In this document: positions 21,607 through 29,434 of the stretch, one piece after another | How the letters are laid out: the number at the start of each line of letters is the position of its first letter | Numbering within the stretch: the first letter of the stretch is position 1 | Notes under the pieces: generated by a model | The model's database searches: none | Told to the model about the DNA's origin: nothing | The model's input: the letters and a program-made list of their open reading frames with translations, nothing else | Program-made: the position numbers and the translations under genes | Assembly: GCA_030066655.1 (NCBI GenBank) | Contig: JASJBE010000010.1 | Span: forward strand, 1 to 32,626 | DNA from: Woeseiaceae bacterium | GTDB lineage: Bacteria; Pseudomonadota; Gammaproteobacteria; Steroidobacterales; Woeseiaceae | Direction of reading: 5' to 3' | DNA: 32,626 nt

Positions 21607-23523
21607 GTGACCAAGCTGTCCAGATTCCTGTTCGCGCTGCTCGCGCTCCTGTTCATCCTGCATCCCGCACGCGCGGAGGATTTTCCGCTGCCGCCTGAAC
21701 TGGAACCGGATGTCGAATTCTGGCTGTCCATCTTCACGCGCTACAGCACCAGCGAGGGCGTACTGCACGACAACCGGAACCTGGGCGTCGTGTACGAACG
21801 CATCGACGTGCCTCCGGGGGCCAGCCGCCGTGACAGGAATCGAATCGTCGGCCAACGGAGGAAGGCCATCTCTGCCGTACTCGAGCGCCTGGCGTCTGGA
21901 AAACGTGACAACCTGAGTGCGGAAGAGGCGAGAATACTCGGGCTCTGGTCCGACAACGTATCGAACGACACGCTCCGGGCAGCAAAGGGCCGGATTCGTT
22001 TTCAGCTCGGATTGTCCGACCGATTCAGACAGGGGCTCGAGCGATCGGGCCGCTGGCGCTCCTTTGTTCAATCGGAAATGTCGTCGCGCGGCGTACCGAT
22101 CGATCTCGTCGCGCTGCCGCACGTCGAGTCCTCGTACAACCCGGATGCCCGGTCGCACGTCGGGGCGTCCGGTATCTGGCAGTTCACCCGCAGCACCGGG
22201 CGACGTTTCATGCAGGTCGATCACGTCGTCGACGAGCGCAACGATCCCTTCGCGGCAACCAGCGCCGCAGCCGAGTTGCTGGCGTACAACTATTCGATCA
22301 CCGGCAATTGGCCGATGGCGATCACCGCGTACAACCACGGGCTGGCCGGCGTACGCCGTGCAATGCGCAAATTCGGCGACACGGCCTACGTCGACATCAT
22401 GCGCAAGTACAAAGGCCGCACGTTTGGCTTTGCGTCGAGGAATTTCTACGTGGCTTTCCTCGCGGCGCGCGAGGCGGATCGCAACGCGGACAAGTACTTC
22501 CCGGGGTTCAGGTACGAAGATCCCGTCGCGTATTCGACGACGAAGCTATCCGGCTATTTGCCCGTCGCGAAGCTGTCGTCGGCGACCGGCATCAGTGAAA
22601 GGCGCCTCGCGAGGTACAATCCGTCATGGCAGCCGACGATCTGGCAGGGCAGCAAGCACATTCCAAAAGGGCAGACGGTGCGTTTGCCGTCGGCGTCGCT
22701 GGACGCATCCCTGGACGAACTGCTGTCGTCGGCGGGCGACGGCATCTGGGCGAGCGAGCAGTTGCCGGACATGTTCCATCGCGTCGCCCGCGGCGACACG
22801 CTGTCCGAGATCGCGGAGACGTACAAGACCCGTGTCTCGACGCTGGTTGCCCTGAACGGACTTGGCAGCCGTCATCGAATTCGAATCGGTCAGCAGATTC
22901 GTCTGCCGGCGGCCGGGCCCGCGCCGGCGGTGGTGGCCGCGGCACCCGCTCCTGAAGTCGACGCCGAAGCGACCGCGGTCGCCAATGTCGAGGTCGCCGA
23001 CGTGAGCGAGCTCGAGCCGGCGGTGATGAGCGGTGACCCCGTCGAAGCCGTTGCCGCGACGAGCACAGTGGCGACGCAGACGGAACTGCTGTCCGACCCC
23101 AGCGACTACACGGTTGCCGAGGACAATACGATCGAGGTCCACCCGCAGGAGACTTTGGGGCACTATGCCGACTGGCTGGGAATTCGCACGCAGCGCTTGC
23201 GTGACCTGAACGGCATGGCGTTCCGCACGCCGGTCGAGGTCGGCAAGCGAATTCGCCTGAGGTTTGACGACGTCGATCGAAAGACCTTCGAGAGCCGCCG
23301 AATCGCCTATCACCGGCAGATTCAGGACGCGTTCTTCCGAGAGCACATGATCACCGGCGTCGCCGAGCACACGATACGCCGCGGCGAATCGGTCTGGCTG
23401 CTGTCGCTGCGAGATTACGATGTGCCGATCTGGTTGTTCCGACAATACAACCCGGGGCTGGATCCCAAGCGCGTGCAGCCCGGCACGAGAATTCGCTTCC
23501 CGGTATTCGCCAAGCAAAGCTGA
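21607..23523 (+). CDS. mltD: Membrane-bound lytic transglycosylase D with three LysM domains
   Basis: This is a 638-residue periplasmic enzyme that cleaves the glycan strands of peptidoglycan to 1,6-anhydro products. A signal peptide covers about 1-22 (LFALLALLFILHPARA then ED); it has no lipobox cysteine. The SLT domain (about 145-300) has the catalytic glutamate E174 in ALPHVESSYNP, then SHVGASGIWQFTRSTG and AITAYNHG. Three LysM peptidoglycan-binding repeats follow at about 390-435, 508-555 and 588-636 (for example VARGDTLSEIAETYKTRVST and IRRGESVWLLSLR). An Ala/Val/Glu-rich linker lies between the first two. The start is GTG at 21607. The stop overlaps the next ATG by one base (TGATG). Confidence 0.95.
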   Translation: MTKLSRFLFALLALLFILHPARAEDFPLPPELEPDVEFWLSIFTRYSTSEGVLHDNRNLGVVYERIDVPPGASRRDRNRIVGQRRKAISAVLERLASGKRDNLSAEEARILGLWSDNVSNDTLRAAKGRIRFQLGLSDRFRQGLERSGRWRSFVQSEMSSRGVPIDLVALPHVESSYNPDARSHVGASGIWQFTRSTGRRFMQVDHVVDERNDPFAATSAAAELLAYNYSITGNWPMAITAYNHGLAGVRRAMRKFGDTAYVDIMRKYKGRTFGFASRNFYVAFLAAREADRNADKYFPGFRYEDPVAYSTTKLSGYLPVAKLSSATGISERRLARYNPSWQPTIWQGSKHIPKGQTVRLPSASLDASLDELLSSAGDGIWASEQLPDMFHRVARGDTLSEIAETYKTRVSTLVALNGLGSRHRIRIGQQIRLPAAGPAPAVVAAAPAPEVDAEATAVANVEVADVSELEPAVMSGDPVEAVAATSTVATQTELLSDPSDYTVAEDNTIEVHPQETLGHYADWLGIRTQRLRDLNGMAFRTPVEVGKRIRLRFDDVDRKTFESRRIAYHRQIQDAFFREHMITGVAEHTIRRGESVWLLSLRDYDVPIWLFRQYNPGLDPKRVQPGTRIRFPVFAKQS

Positions 23524-23915
23524 TGACCCGGCAAGGGCTCGTCCGGCTGCTGCCATTGGTGCTCGGCGTCATCATTATCGGCGCCTGGTTCGCGGATGTG
23601 CAGCGCAATGGTCCCTACGTGGTCAGAAACCTGCTGCCGCCCGGGTTTGTCCTCGTGCTGGCCGCCTGGGTGCTCATCAAGACCGGTGGCACATGGAGCA
23701 TCAGGGACTGGCGCCTGCCGCTGGCGACAGTCGGCTACGCGATACCGGCGATCGGCCTGTCGACTTACCTGCACTATGCTTATGCGGTCAACCTCGACGG
23801 CCTGTTCACCGATGCGACGCGGCCGGGCGAGTTGTTCCGGTTCCTGCCGGTCTACACGAGCGTCGCCGGCCTGATCGGCTTCGCCATCGGCTGGATTATT
23901 GGCAGAAATGTGTAA
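23523..23915 (+). CDS. Small polytopic membrane protein, hypothetical
   Basis: This 130-residue protein has about four hydrophobic segments (roughly 7-25, 38-53, 66-86 and 107-126), so it is an inner-membrane protein. It starts MTRQGLVRLLPLVLGV and ends GFAIGWIIGRNV. I do not recognise a family and see no catalytic motif. The ATG shares one base with the mltD stop (TGATG), so the two are probably translated together, which links it loosely to peptidoglycan work. The L,D-transpeptidase gene follows after 74 bases. Confidence 0.75.
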   Translation: MTRQGLVRLLPLVLGVIIIGAWFADVQRNGPYVVRNLLPPGFVLVLAAWVLIKTGGTWSIRDWRLPLATVGYAIPAIGLSTYLHYAYAVNLDGLFTDATRPGELFRFLPVYTSVAGLIGFAIGWIIGRNV

Positions 23916-23977
23916 GCGGTCACAATGGCGGAACGCTTTTTGCCGCATCGCAGGCTTCAAGAGCCGCGAGGTTTTGA

Positions 23978-23983
23978 TATTCT
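23978..23983 (+). promoter_or_regulatory. Candidate -10 element, leaderless start of the L,D-transpeptidase gene
   Basis: TATTCT is followed by six bases (TCGCCC) and the GTG at 23990, with no ribosome binding site. The -35 region (TTCAAG, 23956-23961) is poor. This is the fourth case in the window of TAnnCT, six bases, then the start codon. Confidence 0.35.
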
Positions 23984-23989
23984 TCGCCC

Positions 23990-24490
23990 GTGACGCTTCG
24001 AATCTGCATCGCTGGTCTGCTCGCCTTCATTCTGTCCGCCCCGACAGCGGCGACGGGTAAATTCCCCGTTGCGGACTTCGTCCTCGTCGAAAAGGCCGAG
24101 AGAAAGCTCCACCTGATGAGAAACGGCGAGATATTCAGGACGTTTCCCATCGCTCTCGGGATTCGACCCACGGGCGACAAGCAGTCCGAAGGCGATTTTC
24201 GAACGCCGGAGGGCCGCTACACGCTGGACATGCGTAATCCTGATAGTGAGTTCTTCCTGTCGATCCGCGTGTCCTACCCGGATGCCAACGACCGTCTTGA
24301 GGCGGCCCGGATGGGCGTCGACCCCGGCGGCCAGATCATGATCCACGGCACGCCCAACATCCCGACCAAGTCCGAGGCTTACTACCGTACGCAGGACTGG
24401 ACGAACGGCTGCATCGCCGTGTCGAATTCGGACATGATCGATATCTGGCTGATGACCGGCGAGAACACGCCCATCGAAATTACCCCCTGA
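23990..24490 (+). CDS. L,D-transpeptidase (YkuD domain) family protein
   Basis: This 166-residue protein has a signal peptide (about 1-22, ending APTAATG) and a YkuD domain over most of the rest. The catalytic site is visible as H119 in IMIHGTPNIPTK and C141 in DWTNGCIAVSNSDM. The usual [ST]-x-G-C is T138-N-G-C141. Such periplasmic enzymes form 3-3 cross-links or attach lipoproteins to peptidoglycan; related short YkuD proteins with VEKAERKLHLMRNGE-type starts are common in gammaproteobacteria. The start is GTG at 23990. The ppnN gene follows four bases after the stop. It lies with mltD as a cell-wall group. Confidence 0.9.
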   Translation: MTLRICIAGLLAFILSAPTAATGKFPVADFVLVEKAERKLHLMRNGEIFRTFPIALGIRPTGDKQSEGDFRTPEGRYTLDMRNPDSEFFLSIRVSYPDANDRLEAARMGVDPGGQIMIHGTPNIPTKSEAYYRTQDWTNGCIAVSNSDMIDIWLMTGENTPIEITP

Positions 24491-24494
24491 TCTC

Positions 24495-25877
24495 GTGCTT
24501 CACCCGAGAGATATGCACTTCGTCGACGCCGAGGTATGGCCTGAGGGCAGCCTCGAGGTTCTGTCGCAGCTCGAGGTCGACCAACTGCGCAGCAGTGGCC
24601 AGAGCGGACTTTATCCGCTGCTTCGCCGGTGCATGCTGGCGGTACTGAACTCAGGCAGCGAGAGCGACGACACGCGCGAAGTGCTCGAGCGTTTCAAGGA
24701 CTTCGAGGTCGGCTTCATCCAGCACGACCGCGGCTTGAAGGTGTCACTGAAGTCCGCGCCGTCGATCGCATTCGTTGACGGCAACATGATCCGCGGAACG
24801 CGCGAGCTGCTGTTCTCGGTGCTCAGGGACATCGTCTTCACGCGCAACGAGATCATCGAGGATCCGCGCTTCGATCTGACCGATTCGTCGAGCATCACCA
24901 ACGCGGTGTTCCACATACTCAGGAACGCGCGCATGCTGACCGGCCCGGTCGACACGAACCTGGTCGTCTGTTGGGGTGGTCACGCGATTGCTCGCGGAGA
25001 GTACGACTACACCAAGCTCGTCGGTTACGAACTCGGACTCAGGGGCCTCGATGTCTGCACCGGCTGCGGGCCGGGCGCCATGAAGGGACCGATGAAAGGC
25101 GCCACGATCGGGCATGCCAAGCAGCGCGTCAGGAACGGCCGATATTTGGGTATTACCGAGCCCGGCATCATCGCCGCCGAGTCGCCGAACCCGATCGTGA
25201 ACTCGCTCGTCATCATGCCGGACATGGAGAAGCGACTCGAGGCATTCGTCAGGCTCGGCCATGGCATCGTCGTGTTCCCCGGCGGTGTCGGCACGGCCGA
25301 AGAGATCCTGTACCTGCTGGGAATCATGCTGCATCCGGACAACGCCGGCCAGCCGATGCCGATGATCATGACCGGGCCGTCGTCGGCCGCTGCCTACTTC
25401 GATCAGATAGACGACTTCGTCGGCAAGACGCTGGGTGCGAAAGCGCAATCGCGCTACCGGATCATCATCGACGACCCGCCCGAGGTCGCGCGGACCGTTC
25501 ACACGGCAATGAGAGAGGTGCGCGCGTTTCGTCGCGAGCACGGCGACGCGTTCTATTACAACTGGCGACTGAAGATAGACGACGAGTTCCAGCGGCCGTT
25601 CACGGCAACCCATGAGTCGATGAGCGGGCTCGACATTTCAGAAGACCTGCCGACCCATGAGCTCGCCGCGAACTTAAGACGCGTTTTCTCTGGCATTGTG
25701 TCCGGCAACGTTCGCGAAGATACGGCCGCTGCGATTGAGCAGAACGGTCCGTTCATGATCAACGGGTCAGACCGCATCATGAAGCTGCTGGACGCGTTGC
25801 TTCGCTCCTTCGTCAAGCAGAAGCGAATGAAGTTGTCAGCCGCGGACTACCAACCCTGCTATCGCGTCATCACCTGA
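24495..25877 (+). CDS. ppnN: Pyrimidine/purine nucleotide 5'-monophosphate nucleosidase (PpnN, YgdH)
   Basis: This is a 460-residue LOG-family enzyme that splits nucleoside monophosphates into base and ribose 5-phosphate. In E. coli it is stimulated by (p)ppGpp. It follows E. coli PpnN (454) closely throughout: LSQLEVDQL near the start, VCWGGHAIARGEYDY, LDVCTGCGPGAMKGPMKGA, EPGIIAAESPNPIVN, the LOG motif FPGGVGTAEEILYLLGI, YRIIIDDPPEVAR, LRRVFSGIVSGNVRED and the C-terminal YQPCYRVIT. The GTG at 24495 gives an N-terminus longer than in E. coli; ATG at 24513 is the other choice, but the GAGAG before it is too close. It probably shares a transcript with the L,D-transpeptidase gene. Confidence 0.93.
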   Translation: MLHPRDMHFVDAEVWPEGSLEVLSQLEVDQLRSSGQSGLYPLLRRCMLAVLNSGSESDDTREVLERFKDFEVGFIQHDRGLKVSLKSAPSIAFVDGNMIRGTRELLFSVLRDIVFTRNEIIEDPRFDLTDSSSITNAVFHILRNARMLTGPVDTNLVVCWGGHAIARGEYDYTKLVGYELGLRGLDVCTGCGPGAMKGPMKGATIGHAKQRVRNGRYLGITEPGIIAAESPNPIVNSLVIMPDMEKRLEAFVRLGHGIVVFPGGVGTAEEILYLLGIMLHPDNAGQPMPMIMTGPSSAAAYFDQIDDFVGKTLGAKAQSRYRIIIDDPPEVARTVHTAMREVRAFRREHGDAFYYNWRLKIDDEFQRPFTATHESMSGLDISEDLPTHELAANLRRVFSGIVSGNVREDTAAAIEQNGPFMINGSDRIMKLLDALLRSFVKQKRMKLSAADYQPCYRVIT

Positions 25878-25927
25878 CGCGCCGATTTCCCGTATGTGAC
25901 TTAAGAAATCGTGACGCAGGTCCCGGG

Positions 25928-25971
25928 TACGGCCTGTGATTAAGTAAAAACGGCCGTAAGTTACTATTTTT
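25928..25971 (+). terminator. Weak hairpin with late T-run after ppnN
   Basis: TACGGCC (25928-25934) and GGCCGTA (25952-25958) form a perfect 7-bp stem with a 17-base loop, 51 bases after the ppnN stop. A run of five T's (25967-25971) follows, but eight bases after the stem rather than directly. It may be an inefficient terminator. The rest of the gap 25878-26068 is AT-rich with no gene. Confidence 0.35.
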
Positions 25972-26068
25972 AATGAAAAAAAACAGGGATGACGTTGTGA
26001 CTCAGTTCCTGTCCTTGAGGTTCGGCGTTGCTTAGTATTTTGTCACACAGGATGACAGAGCAAGGGAT

Positions 26069-26323
26069 ATGCCTGATAGCAAGAACCTGGAGTGGCTGGG
26101 TAACTACCCGGAACAAGCCGAGGAACCGGCCGAAGCGATTACGCCTGACGCGCCGGCGGCTAACGATGCCGATGGATGGCAGCAATATCGTCACTGGATC
26201 TCCAAGGCGCCGGCGCCGAGTTCACGACGCGTGGGTATCGACCCGAGTCTTTACACGTGGCGCAGCTATCGCAGCTGGACCGAGGACGTGAAGCGCAATT
26301 GGCCCGATGAAGAGGACGATTGA
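26069..26323 (+). CDS. Small acidic, tryptophan-rich hypothetical protein
   Basis: This 84-residue soluble protein has six tryptophans spread along it (W9, W37, W43 and three near the C-terminus), a proline/alanine/acidic middle (EPAEAITPDAPAAND) and an acidic end (NWPDEEDD). The spacing of W-Y-W patterns (GWQQYRHWIS, LYTWRSYRSWTED) suggests a short conserved helical motif. I do not recognise the family. AAGGG before the ATG is a good ribosome binding site, and a strong terminator follows 26 bases after the stop. It is therefore very probably a real single-gene transcript. Confidence 0.72.
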   Translation: MPDSKNLEWLGNYPEQAEEPAEAITPDAPAANDADGWQQYRHWISKAPAPSSRRVGIDPSLYTWRSYRSWTEDVKRNWPDEEDD

Positions 26324-26348
26324 GCGACCCTTAAAACCCGATTCTCAG

Positions 26349-26373
26349 ACGCCGGCGATACGCCGGCGTTTTT
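26349..26373 (+). terminator. Strong intrinsic terminator after the 84-residue gene
   Basis: ACGCCGGCG (26349-26357), loop ATA and CGCCGGCGT (26361-26369) form a perfect GC-rich 9-bp stem that is followed by TTTT (26370-26373). This is a textbook Rho-independent terminator and supports the upstream small gene as a transcribed unit. Confidence 0.88.
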
Positions 26374-26535
26374 AGTTAAATGCCCGGCATTCCATGCGTA
26401 GTCAGTAGGCACTCGACGACCGGAACTGCGTCTGATTTCTGAGCAAATATCGACTCGATTTTGAATTCGTGACTGAAGCTGTGAACCGCCTCACGGAGGG
26501 GGTTCGGCGATGCTCCTATAGTCGTTAAAACACAC

Positions 26536-26554
26536 GTTACAAACTGGATGTAAC
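26536..26554. promoter_or_regulatory. Inverted repeat directly before the 63-residue gene
   Basis: GTTACA (26536-26541), seven bases and TGTAAC (26549-26554) form a perfect inverted repeat ending seven bases before the ATG at 26562. TATAGT at 26517-26522 is a possible -10 without a clear -35. The repeat would lie just downstream of the transcription start. It may be an operator or a hairpin covering the ribosome binding region, since only AAGAG is otherwise available there. Confidence 0.4.
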
Positions 26555-26561
26555 CAAGAGT

Positions 26562-26753
26562 ATGTCAAGCAAGCACGACAACACGGATGTTCGCGGCGCA
26601 ATGCTGAAGAATGAATTCACACGACAGCGCTGGGAGCTGTTTCATCGCGCGATCGCGCATGCGAAGCAGACCAATGACGCCTCTCTCGAGGAGTCGGATC
26701 TGACGTCCAGCAAGAGCAAACCGTCCGGCCCGATTCTGACGATCGTGCGCTGA
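26562..26753 (+). CDS. Small charged hypothetical protein
   Basis: This 63-residue protein has no hydrophobic segment. The middle is a predicted amphipathic helix (KNEFTRQRWELFHRAIAHAKQ), and the C-terminal third is rich in Ser, Lys and Pro, ending GPILTIVR. I recognise no family. The start ATG at 26562 has a weak AAGAG site and an inverted repeat just before it. The next gene begins four bases after its stop, so the two are probably co-translated. The coding frame is clean, but the protein is short, so confidence is moderate. Confidence 0.6.
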   Translation: MSSKHDNTDVRGAMLKNEFTRQRWELFHRAIAHAKQTNDASLEESDLTSSKSKPSGPILTIVR

Positions 26754-26757
26754 AGCC

Positions 26758-27003
26758 ATGGAATGCCTGCTGCAATACTGGGATGAACTCGACGACCTGT
26801 TCTGGTTGGTGCCCGCGCTGAAGGAACGGATACGACGCTCGTTTTTCGCACTGACCAGTCTCGCCGTGATCACCGCCGTAGCGGGCTTGAGTGTCCTGGC
26901 GGCGATGCAGAACCCGTCCTCGGCCCTCGTGATCGCAGCCGTCATGACCTACGGCCTGGTGCTACGCAAGACCTTCGGTGACCCCGACTTCGAGCAGGCC
27001 TGA
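26758..27003 (+). CDS. Small two-span membrane protein, hypothetical
   Basis: This 81-residue protein has an acidic/aromatic N-terminus (LLQYWDELDDLFWLVPAL), a basic patch (KERIRRS), then two likely transmembrane helices at about residues 29-48 and 56-70. It ends KTFGDPDFEQA. I do not recognise the family. It begins four bases after the 63-residue gene and probably forms a two-gene unit with it. A small hairpin with TTTT (27055-27073) in the htpG leader could end this transcript. Confidence 0.65.
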   Translation: MECLLQYWDELDDLFWLVPALKERIRRSFFALTSLAVITAVAGLSVLAAMQNPSSALVIAAVMTYGLVLRKTFGDPDFEQA

Positions 27004-27020
27004 TTGGGGCCGCTCCCGCC

Positions 27021-27048
27021 CTTGAAATAGGTCGTTTCGCCGCCATCC
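27021..27048 (+). promoter_or_regulatory. Heat-shock (sigma-32) promoter of htpG
   Basis: CTTGAAA at 27021-27027, a 13-base spacer and CGCCATCC at 27041-27048 match the sigma-32 consensus CTTGAAA-N13/14-CCCCATNT very well: all seven -35 bases and CNCCAT in the -10. Transcription would start near 27055, giving a leader of about 28 bases. CCCGT-AACAC-ACGGG-TTTT at 27055-27073 would then be a hairpin at the very 5' end of the mRNA. Confidence 0.78.
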
Positions 27049-27082
27049 TCCTTCCCCGTAACACACGGGTTTTGAGGGAAAG

Positions 27083-28981
27083 ATGAGCGACACAATCGAA
27101 GAATCCAAACAACACACGGAAGGTGTGCAAACGCACGGATTTCAGACCGAAGTCCGTCAGTTGCTGCACCTGATGATCCACTCGCTGTACAGCAACAAGG
27201 AGATCTTTCTCCGCGAGCTGATTTCGAACGCATCCGACGCCGCTGACAAACTCAGGTTCGAGTCACTGTCGCAGCCCGATCTCCTGGGCGACGATGCCGA
27301 GCTAGCGATCCGGATCGAATACGACCAGGAAGCCGGTACCGTGTCCGTCATCGACAACGGCATCGGCATGTCCCGAGACGAGTTGATCGCAAACCTGGGC
27401 ACGATCGCGCGGTCGGGAACCGCCGAGTTCCTCAAGCAGATGTCCGGGGACAGCAAGAAGGACGCCAGCCTGATCGGCCAGTTCGGCGTTGGTTTCTACT
27501 CCGCATTCATCGTTGCCGACCGCGTCGTCGTCGAAAGCCGCAGAGCCGGGCTCGAAGCGTCTGACGGCGTCCGCTGGGAGTCCGACGGACAGGGCGAGTT
27601 CACAGTATCGCCGGCCGAGCTCGAGCAGCGTGGGACCCGGATCCAGTTGTTCCTCAAAGACGACGAGAAGGAGTTTGCCGACGCCTTCAGGCTCGAAAAC
27701 CTGATTCGAAAATACTCCGATCACATCGGCTTCCCGGTGTCACTCAAGGGCGGCGAGGACGAAGCAAAGATAGTCAACTCGGCGACCGCTCTGTGGACCC
27801 GGTCTCGCTCGGACATCTCTGACGATGAGTACAAGGAGTTCTACAAGCACCTGTCACACGACTTCGCGGATCCGTTGACCTGGAGTCACAACCGGGTCGA
27901 GGGCAAGCGGGAGTACGTGAGCCTGCTGTACGTTCCGACAAACGCCCCCTTCGACCTGTGGAACCGTGAAGCGCCGCGTGGCCTGAAGCTCTACGTCCAG
28001 CGCGTCTTCATCATGGATGAGGTGGAGCAGTTCCTGCCGCTGTATCTCCGCTTCGTTAAAGGCGTCGTTGACGCTTCCGACCTGCCACTCAATGTCTCGC
28101 GCGAACTGCTGCAGCAGAATCCGGACCTGTCGTCGATGCGCGCGGCATTGACCAAGCGCGTGCTCGACATGCTGCAGAAGCTCAGCTCGAGCGATGATTA
28201 CGATGCGTTCTGGACGCAGTTCGGCGAGGTCCTCAAGGAAGGCGTGGTCGAAGACCCGGCCAATTCGGACAAGCTCCTGAAGCTGATGCGCTTCTCGTCG
28301 ACGGCGCTCGAGAGCGACGCGCAGACGCGTACGCTTTCGCAGTATGTCGAAGCGCAAGAAGATGGGCAGGACAAGATCTACTACCTGCTGGCCGAAAACT
28401 ACGCGACGGCCGCAGCCAGCCCGCATATCGAGAAACTCAAGGCGGACGGTATCGAGGTGCTGCTGCTGACCGATCGGATCGACCCCTGGCTGGCGGACAG
28501 CATGCGAGAGTTCGAGGGCAAGACCTTCGTCGACGCCGCCCGCGAAAAGCTCGACCTTCCGGATTCGGCGGGCGAGATGACGCAGGAAGCGGTCAACGAG
28601 GAGCACAAGCCGCTGCTCAAGAAAGTCAGGAAGGTGCTGAAAGATCGCGTCGAAGCGGTCAACATCAGCCAACGCCTCGTCGACTCGCCGGCATGCGTTG
28701 TCGCGGGCGAGAACGACCTGAGCCCGAGACTGCGGCAGATGCTGGAAGCGAGCGGGCAGGAACTGCCTGAATCGAAGCCGACACTGGAGGTCAACATCTC
28801 GCACCCGCTCCTTAAGCGGCTGGATCGCGAGACCGACGATCAACGCTTCACGGCTTTGTCCAACATCGTGCTCGATCATGCGCTGCTCGCCGAGGGTTCC
28901 CAGCTCGACAACCCGGCGGAATACGTGAGTCGGATGAACAACCTGCTGCTCGAACTTGATTCCGACGCCGACCGCAGCTGA
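27083..28981 (+). CDS. htpG: Molecular chaperone HtpG (Hsp90)
   Basis: This is a 632-residue cytoplasmic ATP-dependent chaperone; E. coli HtpG has 624 residues. The GHKL ATPase domain has [15 protein letters not shown] (N49-D52), [10 protein letters not shown] (91-100), [11 protein letters not shown] and [11 protein letters not shown] (132-142). The middle domain has [17 protein letters not shown] and the catalytic-loop region [16 protein letters not shown]. The C-terminal dimer domain follows. GAGGGAAAG before the ATG is a good ribosome binding site. A clear sigma-32 promoter lies 35-62 bases upstream. The msrB gene follows 22 bases after the stop and an FKBP lipoprotein after that, so the three look like a protein-quality group. 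Confidence 0.97.
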   Translation: MSDTIEESKQHTEGVQTHGFQTEVRQLLHLMIHSLYSNKEIFLRELISNASDAADKLRFESLSQPDLLGDDAELAIRIEYDQEAGTVSVIDNGIGMSRDELIANLGTIARSGTAEFLKQMSGDSKKDASLIGQFGVGFYSAFIVADRVVVESRRAGLEASDGVRWESDGQGEFTVSPAELEQRGTRIQLFLKDDEKEFADAFRLENLIRKYSDHIGFPVSLKGGEDEAKIVNSATALWTRSRSDISDDEYKEFYKHLSHDFADPLTWSHNRVEGKREYVSLLYVPTNAPFDLWNREAPRGLKLYVQRVFIMDEVEQFLPLYLRFVKGVVDASDLPLNVSRELLQQNPDLSSMRAALTKRVLDMLQKLSSSDDYDAFWTQFGEVLKEGVVEDPANSDKLLKLMRFSSTALESDAQTRTLSQYVEAQEDGQDKIYYLLAENYATAAASPHIEKLKADGIEVLLLTDRIDPWLADSMREFEGKTFVDAAREKLDLPDSAGEMTQEAVNEEHKPLLKKVRKVLKDRVEAVNISQRLVDSPACVVAGENDLSPRLRQMLEASGQELPESKPTLEVNISHPLLKRLDRETDDQRFTALSNIVLDHALLAEGSQLDNPAEYVSRMNNLLLELDSDADRS

Positions 28982-28983
28982 TA

Positions 28984-28998
28984 CTCCTGCTCAAGGAG
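28984..28998 (+). promoter_or_regulatory. Hairpin covering the msrB ribosome binding site
   Basis: CTCCT (28984-28988), loop GCTCA and AGGAG (28994-28998) form a perfect small stem starting two bases after the htpG stop. Its second arm is the msrB Shine-Dalgarno sequence, five bases before the ATG at 29004. Ribosomes ending on htpG could open it, giving translational coupling. The stem is short, so the effect may be small. Confidence 0.35.
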
Positions 28999-29003
28999 CA
29001 CCA

Positions 29004-29402
29004 ATGATGACCCGGGACAACGACAAAGACGCGATCAGGGCCAAACTGACGCCGGAGCAGTACGAGATAACGCAGAACAAGGGCACCGAGCGCCCGTTCA
29101 CCGGCAAGTATGTGGACTACAAGGCCGACGGCACCTATGCCTGCGTCGTCTGTGGCAGCGAACTCTTCAGCTCTGAGCACAAATACGACTCGGGTTCGGG
29201 CTGGCCGAGCTTCTGGCTGCCGCTCGCGGGCGACGCCGTTAAAACGATCCGCGACACGAGTCATGGCATGATTCGTGAGGAAGTCGTCTGCAGCCAGTGC
29301 AATGCGCATCTCGGTCATGTGTTCGAGGATGGGCCGCAGCCCACGGGCCTTCGCTACTGCATCAATTCCGCGTCGCTCGACTTCCAAGACGAGAATTCCT
29401 GA
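29004..29402 (+). CDS. msrB: Peptide-methionine (R)-S-oxide reductase
   Basis: This 132-residue cytoplasmic repair enzyme reduces the R form of methionine sulfoxide in proteins. The structural zinc is held by C47-X2-C50 and C96-X2-C99. GSGWPSF and [12 protein letters not shown] are family signatures, and the catalytic cysteine is C119 in [10 protein letters not shown]. The length is typical (E. coli 137). AAGGAG five bases before the ATG at 29004 decides the start against a longer frame beginning inside htpG. It is probably co-transcribed with htpG and so raised by heat shock. Confidence 0.95.
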   Translation: MMTRDNDKDAIRAKLTPEQYEITQNKGTERPFTGKYVDYKADGTYACVVCGSELFSSEHKYDSGSGWPSFWLPLAGDAVKTIRDTSHGMIREEVVCSQCNAHLGHVFEDGPQPTGLRYCINSASLDFQDENS

Positions 29403-29434
29403 AGCGTCTTCCTGAGAAACCAAGGAGTACCTGT

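Noticed and set aside
27055-27073. Stand-alone terminator before htpG
   Set aside because: The stem is only five base pairs and lies at or after the predicted heat-shock start site. It may be a 5' hairpin of htpG mRNA, so I did not list it as a terminator.
27854-28879. 341-codon minus-strand frame opposite htpG
   Set aside because: htpG is certain on the plus strand; the antisense frame has no domain and no ribosome binding site.
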